This document shows positions 27,130 through 35,186 of a stretch of 64,000 nucleotides of DNA, piece after piece (position 1 is the stretch's first letter; every line of letters starts with the position of its first letter). The stretch is from an uncultured Lachnospira sp. Its GTDB lineage: Bacteria > Bacillota > Clostridia > Lachnospirales > Lachnospiraceae. Position numbers and translations under genes: made by a program. The notes beneath the pieces were generated by a model. The model was given only the letters and a program-made list of their open reading frames with translations. It made no database searches and was not told where the DNA came from. The stretch lies in contig CAJUTV010000006.1 of NCBI GenBank assembly GCA_910589305.1, positions 1-64,000 on the forward strand. Reading direction: 5' to 3'.

Positions 27130-28361
27130 TCTCCTTTTTTTATCATTTCTGCTGGCGTTTTTTGTTTCATTATTTTTAACGGAACAAAAGAGGCAGCAAA
27201 AATAATCACACATCCACATAACAATATAATGATTGGAATCATAATATTATGGGTAGTCATCCATATATCGCGAAAAAAACGAACTGTTCCCTCTTTCTTT
27301 GGATACATTCGATTGATGTCATAATTTTTTAATACCCATGCCCATACAGAGCCTAACAATACAATAAGCGTATCATAAAGTATTATCAGCTTTTTTATAT
27401 CGCTAAATGTCACCCCCACCGTATACATAATTCCATATTCTCTCATCTTCATCATACACATTGCTGTTATTACAGTTGTTACGGATATAATAGCAAGAAT
27501 CATTAACATTATTGAAGCAGTAAGACGTTTATTATCAGACATTCCATAAGAGGCTTTCCAATCTTGTATAGACTCTTGTACATTTTCAATTCTTATATCA
27601 TAATTACACGCACGCGCCAACTTTCTAAGTTGATTTGAAACCTCATAATTGTCCTTTGCATCACATACATAATAAATATATGCTGGTGATGTATCTTGTA
27701 TAAATCCTTCATAATCATCAACGCATACAAGCATTTTATTATCCATCAATGTATCAGAATAAGCACCAATATCATATCTGCTGGCACAATGAGCCTCTTT
27801 TTTTAACACACCTGCAACAACAAATTTTCCACTTTTATTTTTTAAAGTAAAACAATCCCCTACGGATATATAATCCTTCATATCACTGCCAATAAATACA
27901 GGATAAACATCTTTATCACCGTTTTTTAATATATTTTTTTCTTCTTGAGATAAATAAAAATTTCCTAAATCAAGCGTTGATTTTTCAGTAATAACAATTG
28001 GTATAATTTCATCACTTTTGATTTTTTCAGGCAAATTTATATTTTCAGGTATAAAATTATTAGTAGAAAATCTACCATAATATTTTATTTTATCTACTTC
28101 TTTTATTCGTTCTAAAAAATCATGGTACTCCTTTGTCTTATCCTCATTCGTGCTTTGGTAAGTTATTCGATTGACACATTCTGTTTTTTCAGCATATGTA
28201 TTTGTATAATTGTCTATTATTTGCATTTCATATAAATAATTAGAAATGCTTTCATCTATCATATATATTGCTATAAAACTCATACAAACAAGCAATACAG
28301 ACAGCAATAGATTTCTTTTAATCATATCTATTAAAATTTTTAGAGTAGCTTTTATGCTCAT
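27126..28361 (-). CDS. FtsX-like permease, N-terminal half (P5a)
   Basis: The 411 residues align with the first half of P3/P4. They begin MSIKATLKILIDMIKRN and have a first helix, then an ectodomain of about 250 residues with DLGNFYLSQEEKNILKN. Three helices with the MREYGIMYTVGVTFSDIKKL motif follow, ending in PAEMIKKGE. The frame stops just after an A7 run, where the paralogues continue into the second half. The gene follows element copy D, which replaces the S gene found between L and P in cassettes 3 and 4. Confidence 0.82.
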   Translation of the reverse strand: MSIKATLKILIDMIKRNLLLSVLLVCMSFIAIYMIDESISNYLYEMQIIDNYTNTYAEKTECVNRITYQSTNEDKTKEYHDFLERIKEVDKIKYYGRFSTNNFIPENINLPEKIKSDEIIPIVITEKSTLDLGNFYLSQEEKNILKNGDKDVYPVFIGSDMKDYISVGDCFTLKNKSGKFVVAGVLKKEAHCASRYDIGAYSDTLMDNKMLVCVDDYEGFIQDTSPAYIYYVCDAKDNYEVSNQLRKLARACNYDIRIENVQESIQDWKASYGMSDNKRLTASIMLMILAIISVTTVITAMCMMKMREYGIMYTVGVTFSDIKKLIILYDTLIVLLGSVWAWVLKNYDINRMYPKKEGTVRFFRDIWMTTHNIMIPIIILLCGCVIIFAASFVPLKIMKQKTPAEMIKKGE

Positions 28362-28424
28362 AAAATTATGAACCTTTCATCTTTATTTCATTTTATATCT
28401 ACATTTTTCACTTCTATCTCTGAT

Positions 28425-28571
28425 TCAAGCGGATATTCACAATCCGCTGCGCTACTTGCTCGGGTGTTTAACACCCTAACCTCATAGCTACTATCGTAAC
28501 GCAAGTCCCCACTTTCTCCACTTATGCCTTTGCATCATTGAAGTGGGGGGGACTTCCTTGATAAGGTTAAA
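28425..28571 (+). mobile_element. IS200/IS605-like short element, copy D (best preserved)
   Basis: It runs from TCAAGCGGATATTCACAATC to CTTCCTTGATAAGGTTAAA. It has three hairpins: AGCGGAT/ATCCGCT at the left end, GGGTGT/ACACCC in the middle and CCCCACTT/AAGTGGGG near the right end. No open frame is present. It lies between L5 and P5a. Confidence 0.75.
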
Positions 28572-28582
28572 TTTTATATTTT

Positions 28583-29539
28583 TTAATATATAAATTTATC
28601 TTTATTCTTTTCTTTCCACTTCTGATAAACTTGCTCATTATCAATTTTATATCCAAATCCATACCACGCATATGTATATTCATCCATTATTTCACCTGTC
28701 AATTCCATCTCTATAATAATGTCTTTATACTTATCATCTGCTATAATTTCTGAAAAATCCATATAATAATTGCCGCTTTCTGTAAGCTCGATTTCGGCTA
28801 ATGTATCTAACTGACATTCTCCATTATGATATTTTTTTAATATCGCAATTCTATTGGGGTACTGATACTTACCACTATCAATTTTTTCACTGTTTTCAAA
28901 GGTTTCTTCTGGAATCCCATAAATAAACAACTTTGTTGTATTTGAATGATTATAAAATCCTTCATACATATTTACAGATATACAAGCTACACCAAATTTA
29001 TCTACTACTTTATTATTATCACGCAGCAAATAATTCCACATTCCTATAACACCTATTTTTTCTTTTACTTGTCCAGCATTCATAAATTCAGAAGAAGTAT
29101 ATTCTTTTATATAAGGTGTTTTATATCCTATATCCATTTCTTTTTTATGTATGTTTCCTATAAATATACCATCTGGTTTTATTTTTTGATTTAAAAACTC
29201 TTTTCTTTCTATTGCAATATCAGACATTTTATCATCCATCAGATTAATAAAATCAGCTGTATCAATCACTGCATCACCTTCAGGCTGCCAGTCTGGTATT
29301 GCCATATAAGTAATTTCTGTTTTATCTCTTAATGTATATACTCTGTAATTATCTTTAACAACAAAATTTGTATAAAAAGAACCCAAATAATCCTTATTAT
29401 TTTGAATGTTCATACTAGGATTTTCCAGCGTTAAACTAGATTCTTGTGTTTTTGTTTCTTCAGGCTTACGGTTATTATTACAGCCAGTAATAGATAAAGC
29501 AAATAAGCAGATTATCAACGTATACACTTTTCTTTTCAT
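28583..29539 (-). CDS. Cassette lipoprotein L5, unknown family
   Basis: I do not recognise the family. The 318 residues begin with a lipoprotein signal and lipobox (SITGC) and share the blocks SFYTNFVVKDNYRVY, IPDWQPEGDAVIDTADFIN, ISVNMYEGFYNHSNTTKLF and SGNYYMDFSEIIADD with L1-L4. The C-terminus DKFIY is also conserved. It should face the outside of the cell, tethered by lipid. The start at 29539 follows GAGGGTG; a longer frame adds 26 improbable residues. It sits between S5 and the split permease. Confidence 0.82.
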   Translation of the reverse strand: MKRKVYTLIICLFALSITGCNNNRKPEETKTQESSLTLENPSMNIQNNKDYLGSFYTNFVVKDNYRVYTLRDKTEITYMAIPDWQPEGDAVIDTADFINLMDDKMSDIAIERKEFLNQKIKPDGIFIGNIHKKEMDIGYKTPYIKEYTSSEFMNAGQVKEKIGVIGMWNYLLRDNNKVVDKFGVACISVNMYEGFYNHSNTTKLFIYGIPEETFENSEKIDSGKYQYPNRIAILKKYHNGECQLDTLAEIELTESGNYYMDFSEIIADDKYKDIIIEMELTGEIMDEYTYAWYGFGYKIDNEQVYQKWKEKNKDKFIY

Positions 29540-29662
29540 ATTCACCCTCACTTCTACCCTGCTTTTTTCACAAAAACCTTTAATTATTTTAGCAACTTTA
29601 TGTCCGTCAATATACAAACACTAACTATGTGTTAAATCTTGTTTAGCTTATAAAATAATATA

Positions 29663-30043
29663 TTAACTGCCTGATACCGTAACACCTGTTATTATTCTAT
29701 TATGTATTACAAACATATTTGCCTGATAGTCCTCCGCCCATTCATAAGAACGAGATACATAGGCTTCTTTAAAATGATATCCTGTATCCGTCATTACTTC
29801 TTGTCCATCATCATAAGTAATTTTAAGTTTTACTTTATATTGATAATTATTATTTCCCCATGCTTTTGCCTCACATGACCTCATTCCTGATTCATAATCT
29901 ACGTTTAACATATAATTTCCCATATCCTTATATTCTTTATTGAATAATTCATATATATATGTATCTGCAAATGCGGTAACTCCGCTAATTAATGTTATTA
30001 TAAATGCAGCAGCACAAATTTTTCTAACTTTTTTTAATTTCAT
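29663..30043 (-). CDS. Cassette small exported protein S5, unknown family
   Basis: The 126 residues start with a Sec signal peptide cut after AFA, leaving about 100 residues with strand-rich character. Conserved landmarks are GMRSCEAKAWG, YQYKVKLKI, DGQEV, YEWAEDYQANM and the terminal VSGS. The family has no name I can give. Its leader differs from those of S1-S4a, lacking the GTGTCAGAGGAGGTG block. AGGAGG precedes the ATG. As the first gene of cassette 5 it likely supplies the exported ligand or effector of that cassette. Confidence 0.82.
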   Translation of the reverse strand: MKLKKVRKICAAAFIITLISGVTAFADTYIYELFNKEYKDMGNYMLNVDYESGMRSCEAKAWGNNNYQYKVKLKITYDDGQEVMTDTGYHFKEAYVSRSYEWAEDYQANMFVIHNRIITGVTVSGS

Positions 30044-30425
30044 AATCTTATCCTCCTATTTCTATTATAAATTTATATTATCATATAATGTATTAAAAAT
30101 CCATTACTCTTGTATATATAAATCATTTATATAATAATTATTTTAATTAGTAAATTTATTTTTACCCTTCTTTTTACGCTATCTTTTATACATAACAAGT
30201 TAATGACAAGATATCTTCATGCTTCAATCTTATATTTAAAATTTACAGCAATATAATATTATCAAAATATAAATCGTATTTTTTCCATTCTGCACTTATT
30301 GATAATGTTATTTCAAAAAATTATTATCATTTAATTTTTAGTTTCTTATATTTTCTTACATATACCAAAATTGCTAATATAAATTAATACTTCATATCTT
30401 TTTATTCATTTTAATAAATATTTTC
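30044..30425. other. AT-rich leader of cassette 5
   Basis: This 382-bp gap between P4 and S5 resembles the distal AT-rich part of the spacers upstream of S2 and S3a (ATTATTATCA...TTCTTACAT). It lacks the 49-bp palindrome and the conserved S leader. No gene is seen. Confidence 0.6.
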
Positions 30426-32780
30426 TCACTCAACATTTACAGCTTGTGCATTCTGCATTTTCATAACTCTATATATTGGATACAAAACAGATATAATCGT
30501 TGTTAAAATTAAAATTCCTGCTAATTCTCCCAATGTATCCAGTTTTATATAAACATTCAAATACTGATTGAACCAGTTTTTTCCCAACAAATATATGGTT
30601 ATAAAAAAAGCCAATGCAGTTATTAGCATTATAGCCATATCCTTTACTAACATTCCTGCCAAACGCAGTTTTGAATATCCAAACGTCTGCCGGACTGCAA
30701 TCTCTTTTCTTCTTGATATTATCCAAAAATAAGATATGATAACATTATTGATAAGACAAAAGATATATACAATATAATTCACTCTTATATTTTCTTGATA
30801 ATATGTACTTAATAGCGTTTCTTCTCCCTCGCTTGTATCAACAATAGCATGAACAGACGCCATATTATCCGCATTGACAATATTGGTATATAATGTATCA
30901 TATTCTTCCTTTAATTCATCTGTTGTATAGTTGTTGCTATCTATATGAATTTCAAAATTATTTTCTTTATCTAATATGTAATTTAATGTCCTTTCTCCTA
31001 TGGAATCAATATGAAAAACAACTCTGTTATCCCAATAATCCGACTCGCTTCCAAGCACCCCCACTACTTCATATTCTTCCATACAATATGTCAAATATTT
31101 TTTGCCATCTTTATCAATGGCATTTCTATACTTTTTTCTTCCTACTGCTACAACTCTTTTTCCTGCATCTTCTTCCTGTGTTCCTGGTATATGCCCGCTT
31201 ATAACTTTATAGGGAAGCTCCTCGCTAATCTTTAATAATAATTCCGCCCTATCATTTAAACCATTTGTCTGCTCACATGCCACAGACATTCTTCCGCTAA
31301 GCAAAATATTTCCTTTATTCACACCCTTATTTGCCTGTGATAAAATATCTTTTCCAGATACACTCACCTGTGCTGTTATCCTATAAGCATAAATTGCATT
31401 TTTTCGTTCATTTTCTTTTATAATTGCACTGTTATATATCTGAAGTGCCCCAAAAACAGCTATATATGCAATAAGCTGTCCAATAATAAAACATATAGAT
31501 ACAAATTGATATCGAAACACTTTTACTCTTGATGCTTTTATCTGCATTGACCCTTTTTTTATCATTTCTGCTGGATTTTTTCGTTTCATTATTTTTAATG
31601 GAACATAAGAAGCAGCTAAAATAATGACACACCCACAAATCAATATAAGAACTGGCATAATAAGATTATGTGTTGTTCTCCACATATTGCGGTAAAATTC
31701 AAATTTTCCATTATTAGGATACATTTCATTGATTTTATAATTTTTCAATAACCATGCACATACTGAACCAAACAACACAACAAGAATATCATAAAGGATT
31801 ATCAATTTTTTTATATCGCCAAATGTTACACCAATTGTATACATAATTCCATATTCTCGTGTTTTCATCATACACATTGCTGTCACTACAGTTGTTACAG
31901 ATATAATTGCAAGGAATAAAAGCATAACTGTTGCTATAAAGCGTTTATTATCAGACATTCCATTACTGGTTCGCCAAGACTGTATTGATTCTTGTTTATT
32001 CTCAATCCATATATCATAATCACATTCTTTTGACAATTTTCTAAGCTGACTGGACACCTCTTCATTATCTTTTTCATCACATACATAATAAATATAATCA
32101 TCTATGCCATTCGTAAATTTATCTACATCTTCCACGCAAACAAGCATTTTTGTATCCATCAATGTATCAGAATATGTACTAATTCCCCATCTGCTTGGAG
32201 CATTTGCACCTTTTTTTAATACTCCAGCAACAATAAATTTTTCATCTCTATGTTTAAATGTAAGTATATCACCTAAAGATAAAAAATCTTTTATATCACT
32301 GCCAATAAAAATAGGATATATATTATCATCATGATTTTTTAAAATATTCTTTTCTTCTTGTGTCAAATAAAAATTTCCTAAATCAAGCATTGACGGTTCA
32401 GTAATAACAGTCTGTACTAATATCATATCACGCTCTTTAAATGTATCAGGCAAATCAAAATTTTCTGGAAAAAAATTATCTATGCCAAATTTCCCATAAT
32501 ATTTTATTTTATCAACTTCTTTCATTCTTCCTAAAAAATCATAATGTTGCTGAACTTTGCTTTCATCAGAACTTGGCTGTGTTATAGTATTTATATCTTC
32601 TGTTTTTTCAGAATATGTATTTTTAAAAGCAACGATTGTCTCCAAATTATACAAATAATCACACACACTTTCATCTACCATATATATTGAAATAAAACTT
32701 ATAAAAACAAGCAGCACTGATAACAATATGTTTCTTTTTATCATGGTAATTAAAATTTTTAGGGTAGCTTTTATACTCAT
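30426..32780 (-). CDS. FtsX-like double permease P4 (cassette 4)
   Basis: This 784-residue protein is two FtsX modules fused. Residues 18-34 form helix 1, followed by an ectodomain to about 285 and three helices to about 402 ending PAEMIKKG. Then come another helix, a second ectodomain (about 450-665) and three helices ending YPIYRVMKMQNAQAVNVE. It should work with an ABC ATPase, yet none is encoded in its cassette. From about residue 298 to the end it is identical to P3 except the penultimate residue (Val or Met), whereas the first ectodomain differs in patches. A junction Met (GSMQIKAS) may mark an ancestral second start. Confidence 0.86.
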   Translation of the reverse strand: MSIKATLKILITMIKRNILLSVLLVFISFISIYMVDESVCDYLYNLETIVAFKNTYSEKTEDINTITQPSSDESKVQQHYDFLGRMKEVDKIKYYGKFGIDNFFPENFDLPDTFKERDMILVQTVITEPSMLDLGNFYLTQEEKNILKNHDDNIYPIFIGSDIKDFLSLGDILTFKHRDEKFIVAGVLKKGANAPSRWGISTYSDTLMDTKMLVCVEDVDKFTNGIDDYIYYVCDEKDNEEVSSQLRKLSKECDYDIWIENKQESIQSWRTSNGMSDNKRFIATVMLLFLAIISVTTVVTAMCMMKTREYGIMYTIGVTFGDIKKLIILYDILVVLFGSVCAWLLKNYKINEMYPNNGKFEFYRNMWRTTHNLIMPVLILICGCVIILAASYVPLKIMKRKNPAEMIKKGSMQIKASRVKVFRYQFVSICFIIGQLIAYIAVFGALQIYNSAIIKENERKNAIYAYRITAQVSVSGKDILSQANKGVNKGNILLSGRMSVACEQTNGLNDRAELLLKISEELPYKVISGHIPGTQEEDAGKRVVAVGRKKYRNAIDKDGKKYLTYCMEEYEVVGVLGSESDYWDNRVVFHIDSIGERTLNYILDKENNFEIHIDSNNYTTDELKEEYDTLYTNIVNADNMASVHAIVDTSEGEETLLSTYYQENIRVNYIVYIFCLINNVIISYFWIISRRKEIAVRQTFGYSKLRLAGMLVKDMAIMLITALAFFITIYLLGKNWFNQYLNVYIKLDTLGELAGILILTTIISVLYPIYRVMKMQNAQAVNVE

Positions 32781-32931
32781 AAATTGATAAACCTTTCATC
32801 TATAATATTAAACTTTAACAATCTATCATTAGAGGTCGTTGCAAAATAAAAACTTCATATCAGATATGACAATTATTTCAATAAATTATAACTATACCTG
32901 ATGATAAATTTTTTTAACAATCCCATAAATT

Positions 32932-32968
32932 GCATTAGAAAACAGTTACAAAAACTATTTTCCAATGC
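32932..32968 (-). promoter_or_regulatory. Hairpin between S4b and P4
   Basis: GCATTAGAAAA pairs with TTTTCCAATGC around a 15-nt loop. The same structure recurs at 37689-37725. It may hold back or protect RNA between the S gene and the permease gene. Confidence 0.55.
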
Positions 32969-33026
32969 AAAAATATGTTATTAATATAAATAAAACTTAC
33001 AAAATAGGATAAATTTTATTTTATTA

Positions 33027-33398
33027 TCAACTGCCATATACTGTAACCATGTCTCTTATCATTAAACCTTCTCTTACAATGATTGTAGCCTTATAATCAT
33101 CTACGTCATCATATCGATTATTTATTTTTGCTCTGCCTTTTATATAACCAGTACTTCGCTCTTCTTCTTGTCTATCCCTATAATAAGTTGTTAAATCTAT
33201 TTTATATTGATAGTTATCTGACCCCCATGCTTCTACATAGCAATTTCTCATACCTGATGCATAATTTACTTCAAACATATATTGTCCATAATCATCTTGA
33301 AATGAATTACTAATATAAGTGTCTGCAAATGCTGTTGTACTGCCAACTAATGCTGTCATTGCTGCGACAGCTAAAATTTTTTTAATTTTGTTTTTCAT
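33027..33398 (-). CDS. Cassette small exported protein S4b
   Basis: This 123-residue member of the S family has a signal peptide ending AFA, then DTYISNSFQDDYGQYMFEV, GMRNCYVEAWGSDNYQYK and a YGS C-terminus. It differs from S4a in subtype (MKNKIKKILAV signal and MRNC instead of MRSC), so cassettes 3 and 4 each encode two distinct S proteins. Compared with S3b the first 66 residues are nearly identical and residues about 68-105 are strongly diverged. It starts 15 nt after the L4 stop and precedes P4. Confidence 0.82.
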   Translation of the reverse strand: MKNKIKKILAVAAMTALVGSTTAFADTYISNSFQDDYGQYMFEVNYASGMRNCYVEAWGSDNYQYKIDLTTYYRDRQEEERSTGYIKGRAKINNRYDDVDDYKATIIVREGLMIRDMVTVYGS

Positions 33399-33413
33399 AT
33401 GTTTATCTCCTTT

Positions 33414-34379
33414 TTAATATACAAATTTATCTGTATTTTCTGCTTTCCAATCTTGATAAGCCTGTTCATTTACAGTCTTATACTCAAAACCTTCCCACGC
33501 ATATGTATATTCATCGGTTACTTCACCTGTCAATTCTATTTTTAAAATAATATTTTGATAAGTATTATTGGCTATAATTTCTGAAAAATCCATATAATAA
33601 TTACCACTTTTTGTAAGTTCTATATCTGTTAAAATATCTAGCTTACATTCTCCATTATTGTATTTTTCTAATATGGTTTCTGATGATTCCCTTACTGACT
33701 TACCATCTTCAATTTTAATAGTATCTTTAAAAGTCTCTTCTGGAACTCCATAAAGTAACAACCTTGTTGCATTTGAAGAATGATAAAATCCTTCATACAT
33801 ATTAATAGAAATACAAAATATGTTATATTTATTTATGGTCTCCTTATTATCTTTCAGCAAAAAATCCCATAATCCTATAGTTTCTGTTAATCTCCTTTTG
33901 CTTACTGCTTCCTCAGCAATTATATCAGAAGTATATCCTTTTATATATGGAATTGCATATCCCATATATATTTGTTTTGAATCTTTCCATTCTTTGGACA
34001 TACCACTTGGTTTTAATTTTTCTTTTAAAAAATCAATTCTTTTTTGTGTAATGTCAGACATTTCATCATCTATCGCATTAACAAAATCGGCTGTATCAAT
34101 TACTGAATCACCTTCAGGCTGCCAATCTGGTATTGCTATATTAATATCCATATTTTTTGATTTTTCTATTATTCTATATACTCTATATTTATCTTGAATC
34201 ACAAAATTTGTATAAAAAGAGCTAAGAGAATCTTTATCATTTTGAACATCTGTACTAGGGTTTTCTATAGTTATATTATGTTCTTGTGTGTTTTTCTCTT
34301 CAGGTATATTATTATCATTGCAACCAATAATAAATAAAGCTAAAAAAGCAATTAACAATATATATATCTTTTTTTTCAT
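33414..34379 (-). CDS. Cassette lipoprotein L4
   Basis: A 321-residue lipoprotein of unknown family, with lipobox FIIGC (C20). Against L3 it is identical over residues 1-122 (one substitution) and from about 171 to the end. Residues 123-170, starting KLKPSGMSKEWKDSKQIY, carry many changes and one length difference. Such a focused patch suggests a specificity-determining surface. GGGGG precedes the ATG. Orientation and signal place the protein on the outside of the membrane, beside the permease ectodomains. Confidence 0.82.
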   Translation of the reverse strand: MKKKIYILLIAFLALFIIGCNDNNIPEEKNTQEHNITIENPSTDVQNDKDSLSSFYTNFVIQDKYRVYRIIEKSKNMDINIAIPDWQPEGDSVIDTADFVNAIDDEMSDITQKRIDFLKEKLKPSGMSKEWKDSKQIYMGYAIPYIKGYTSDIIAEEAVSKRRLTETIGLWDFLLKDNKETINKYNIFCISINMYEGFYHSSNATRLLLYGVPEETFKDTIKIEDGKSVRESSETILEKYNNGECKLDILTDIELTKSGNYYMDFSEIIANNTYQNIILKIELTGEVTDEYTYAWEGFEYKTVNEQAYQDWKAENTDKFVY

Positions 34380-34397
34380 AACTCCCCCTTAAAATCA

Positions 34398-34431
34398 CCT
34401 TAGAAAACAGCTATTAAACTGTTTCCTAAGG
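34398..34431 (-). promoter_or_regulatory. S-L intercistronic hairpin, cassette 4
   Basis: CCTTAGGAAACAG pairs with CTGTTTTCTAAGG (minus strand), followed by TGATTTT. It resembles a leaky terminator or a 3' end stabiliser between the S and L genes. Confidence 0.65.
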
Positions 34432-34443
34432 CAAAATCATTCA

Positions 34444-34818
34444 TTAGCTGCCTGATACCCAAACATCACCTGTTATATATATGCCATCTCTTACAGCCAT
34501 ATATGCCTGATAATCCTCTGCCCATTCATATGAACTTGTTATTCTTGCGCTGCCTGCTATAAATCCTGTATCTCTTACCACTTCTTGTCCATCACTATAA
34601 ACTGTTATTAACTTTACTTTATAATTATACTCTTTTGACCCCCATGCACATGCATCACATGACCTCATACCAGATGAGGAATTTACATCAAGCATATACT
34701 TGCCATATCCATCTACAAAATTTTCATTTATATAAGTATCTGCAAATGCTGTCACAGAGCCAACTAATGCTACCATTGATGTAACAGCCAATAATTTTTT
34801 ACATTTGCTAAATTTCAT
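34444..34818 (-). CDS. Cassette small exported protein S4a
   Basis: This 124-residue S protein has the signal peptide MKFSKCKKLLAVTSMVALVG...AFA, mature start DTYINENF, a CDAC pair in GMRSCDACAWG, YEWAEDYQAYM and C-terminal VSGS. The N-terminal 66 residues equal those of S3a; most changes (VVRDTGFI, IYITGDV) lie in the C-terminal half. It is the first gene of cassette 4 and is preceded by the long leader conserved in S1-S3a. Confidence 0.83.
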   Translation of the reverse strand: MKFSKCKKLLAVTSMVALVGSVTAFADTYINENFVDGYGKYMLDVNSSSGMRSCDACAWGSKEYNYKVKLITVYSDGQEVVRDTGFIAGSARITSSYEWAEDYQAYMAVRDGIYITGDVWVSGS

Positions 34819-35186
34819 GATAAACCCTCCTTATCATATGGTTGCTTTTGTTAATATAGCATCATTGATATCTACAATGCTGCACAAGTTACTATTTAGT
34901 ACATTGATATGAATCTTTTGTTTTCACCTCCTCTGACACTTTTAACTTACAAACAAATAAAAACCTGTTTTGTAATTTCTTGTGCTTTTTAATTGTATGT
35001 ATACATCAATTTTTTATCATAATCTTTTTAATATTAAACATTAAATAAACTGTTTTTTATATTTTATAAAATACCATAAAAAATTTAATAATACTATCCA
35101 TAACTTTTTATATTTTAGTTAATTCAATATTCGCCCCTTCTATAACATCGAAACAAAAGACTTCCTTGATAAGGTTAAATACTTCC
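34819..35186 (-). promoter_or_regulatory. Leader region of cassette 4, promoter part replaced
   Basis: The 170 nt next to S4a match the leaders of S3a and S2, including GTGTCAGAGGAGGTG at 34939-34925 (minus strand). Further upstream, however, the 49-bp palindrome and its promoter are missing and element copy E abuts the P3 stop. Cassette 4 may rely on read-through or on a weaker promoter. Confidence 0.6.
35124..35179 (+). repeat. IS200/IS605-like element, internally deleted copy E
   Basis: The left end TCAATATTCGC and the intact right end GACTTCCTTGATAAGGTTAAA flank a short, degraded centre. The element stops 8 bp before the P3 stop codon. Confidence 0.6.

Noticed and set aside
34880..34935. 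Leader peptide started at GTG in the GAGGAGGTG block
   Set aside because: The start would touch the Shine-Dalgarno and the frame length differs between leaders (11 versus 7 codons), so coding is unlikely.
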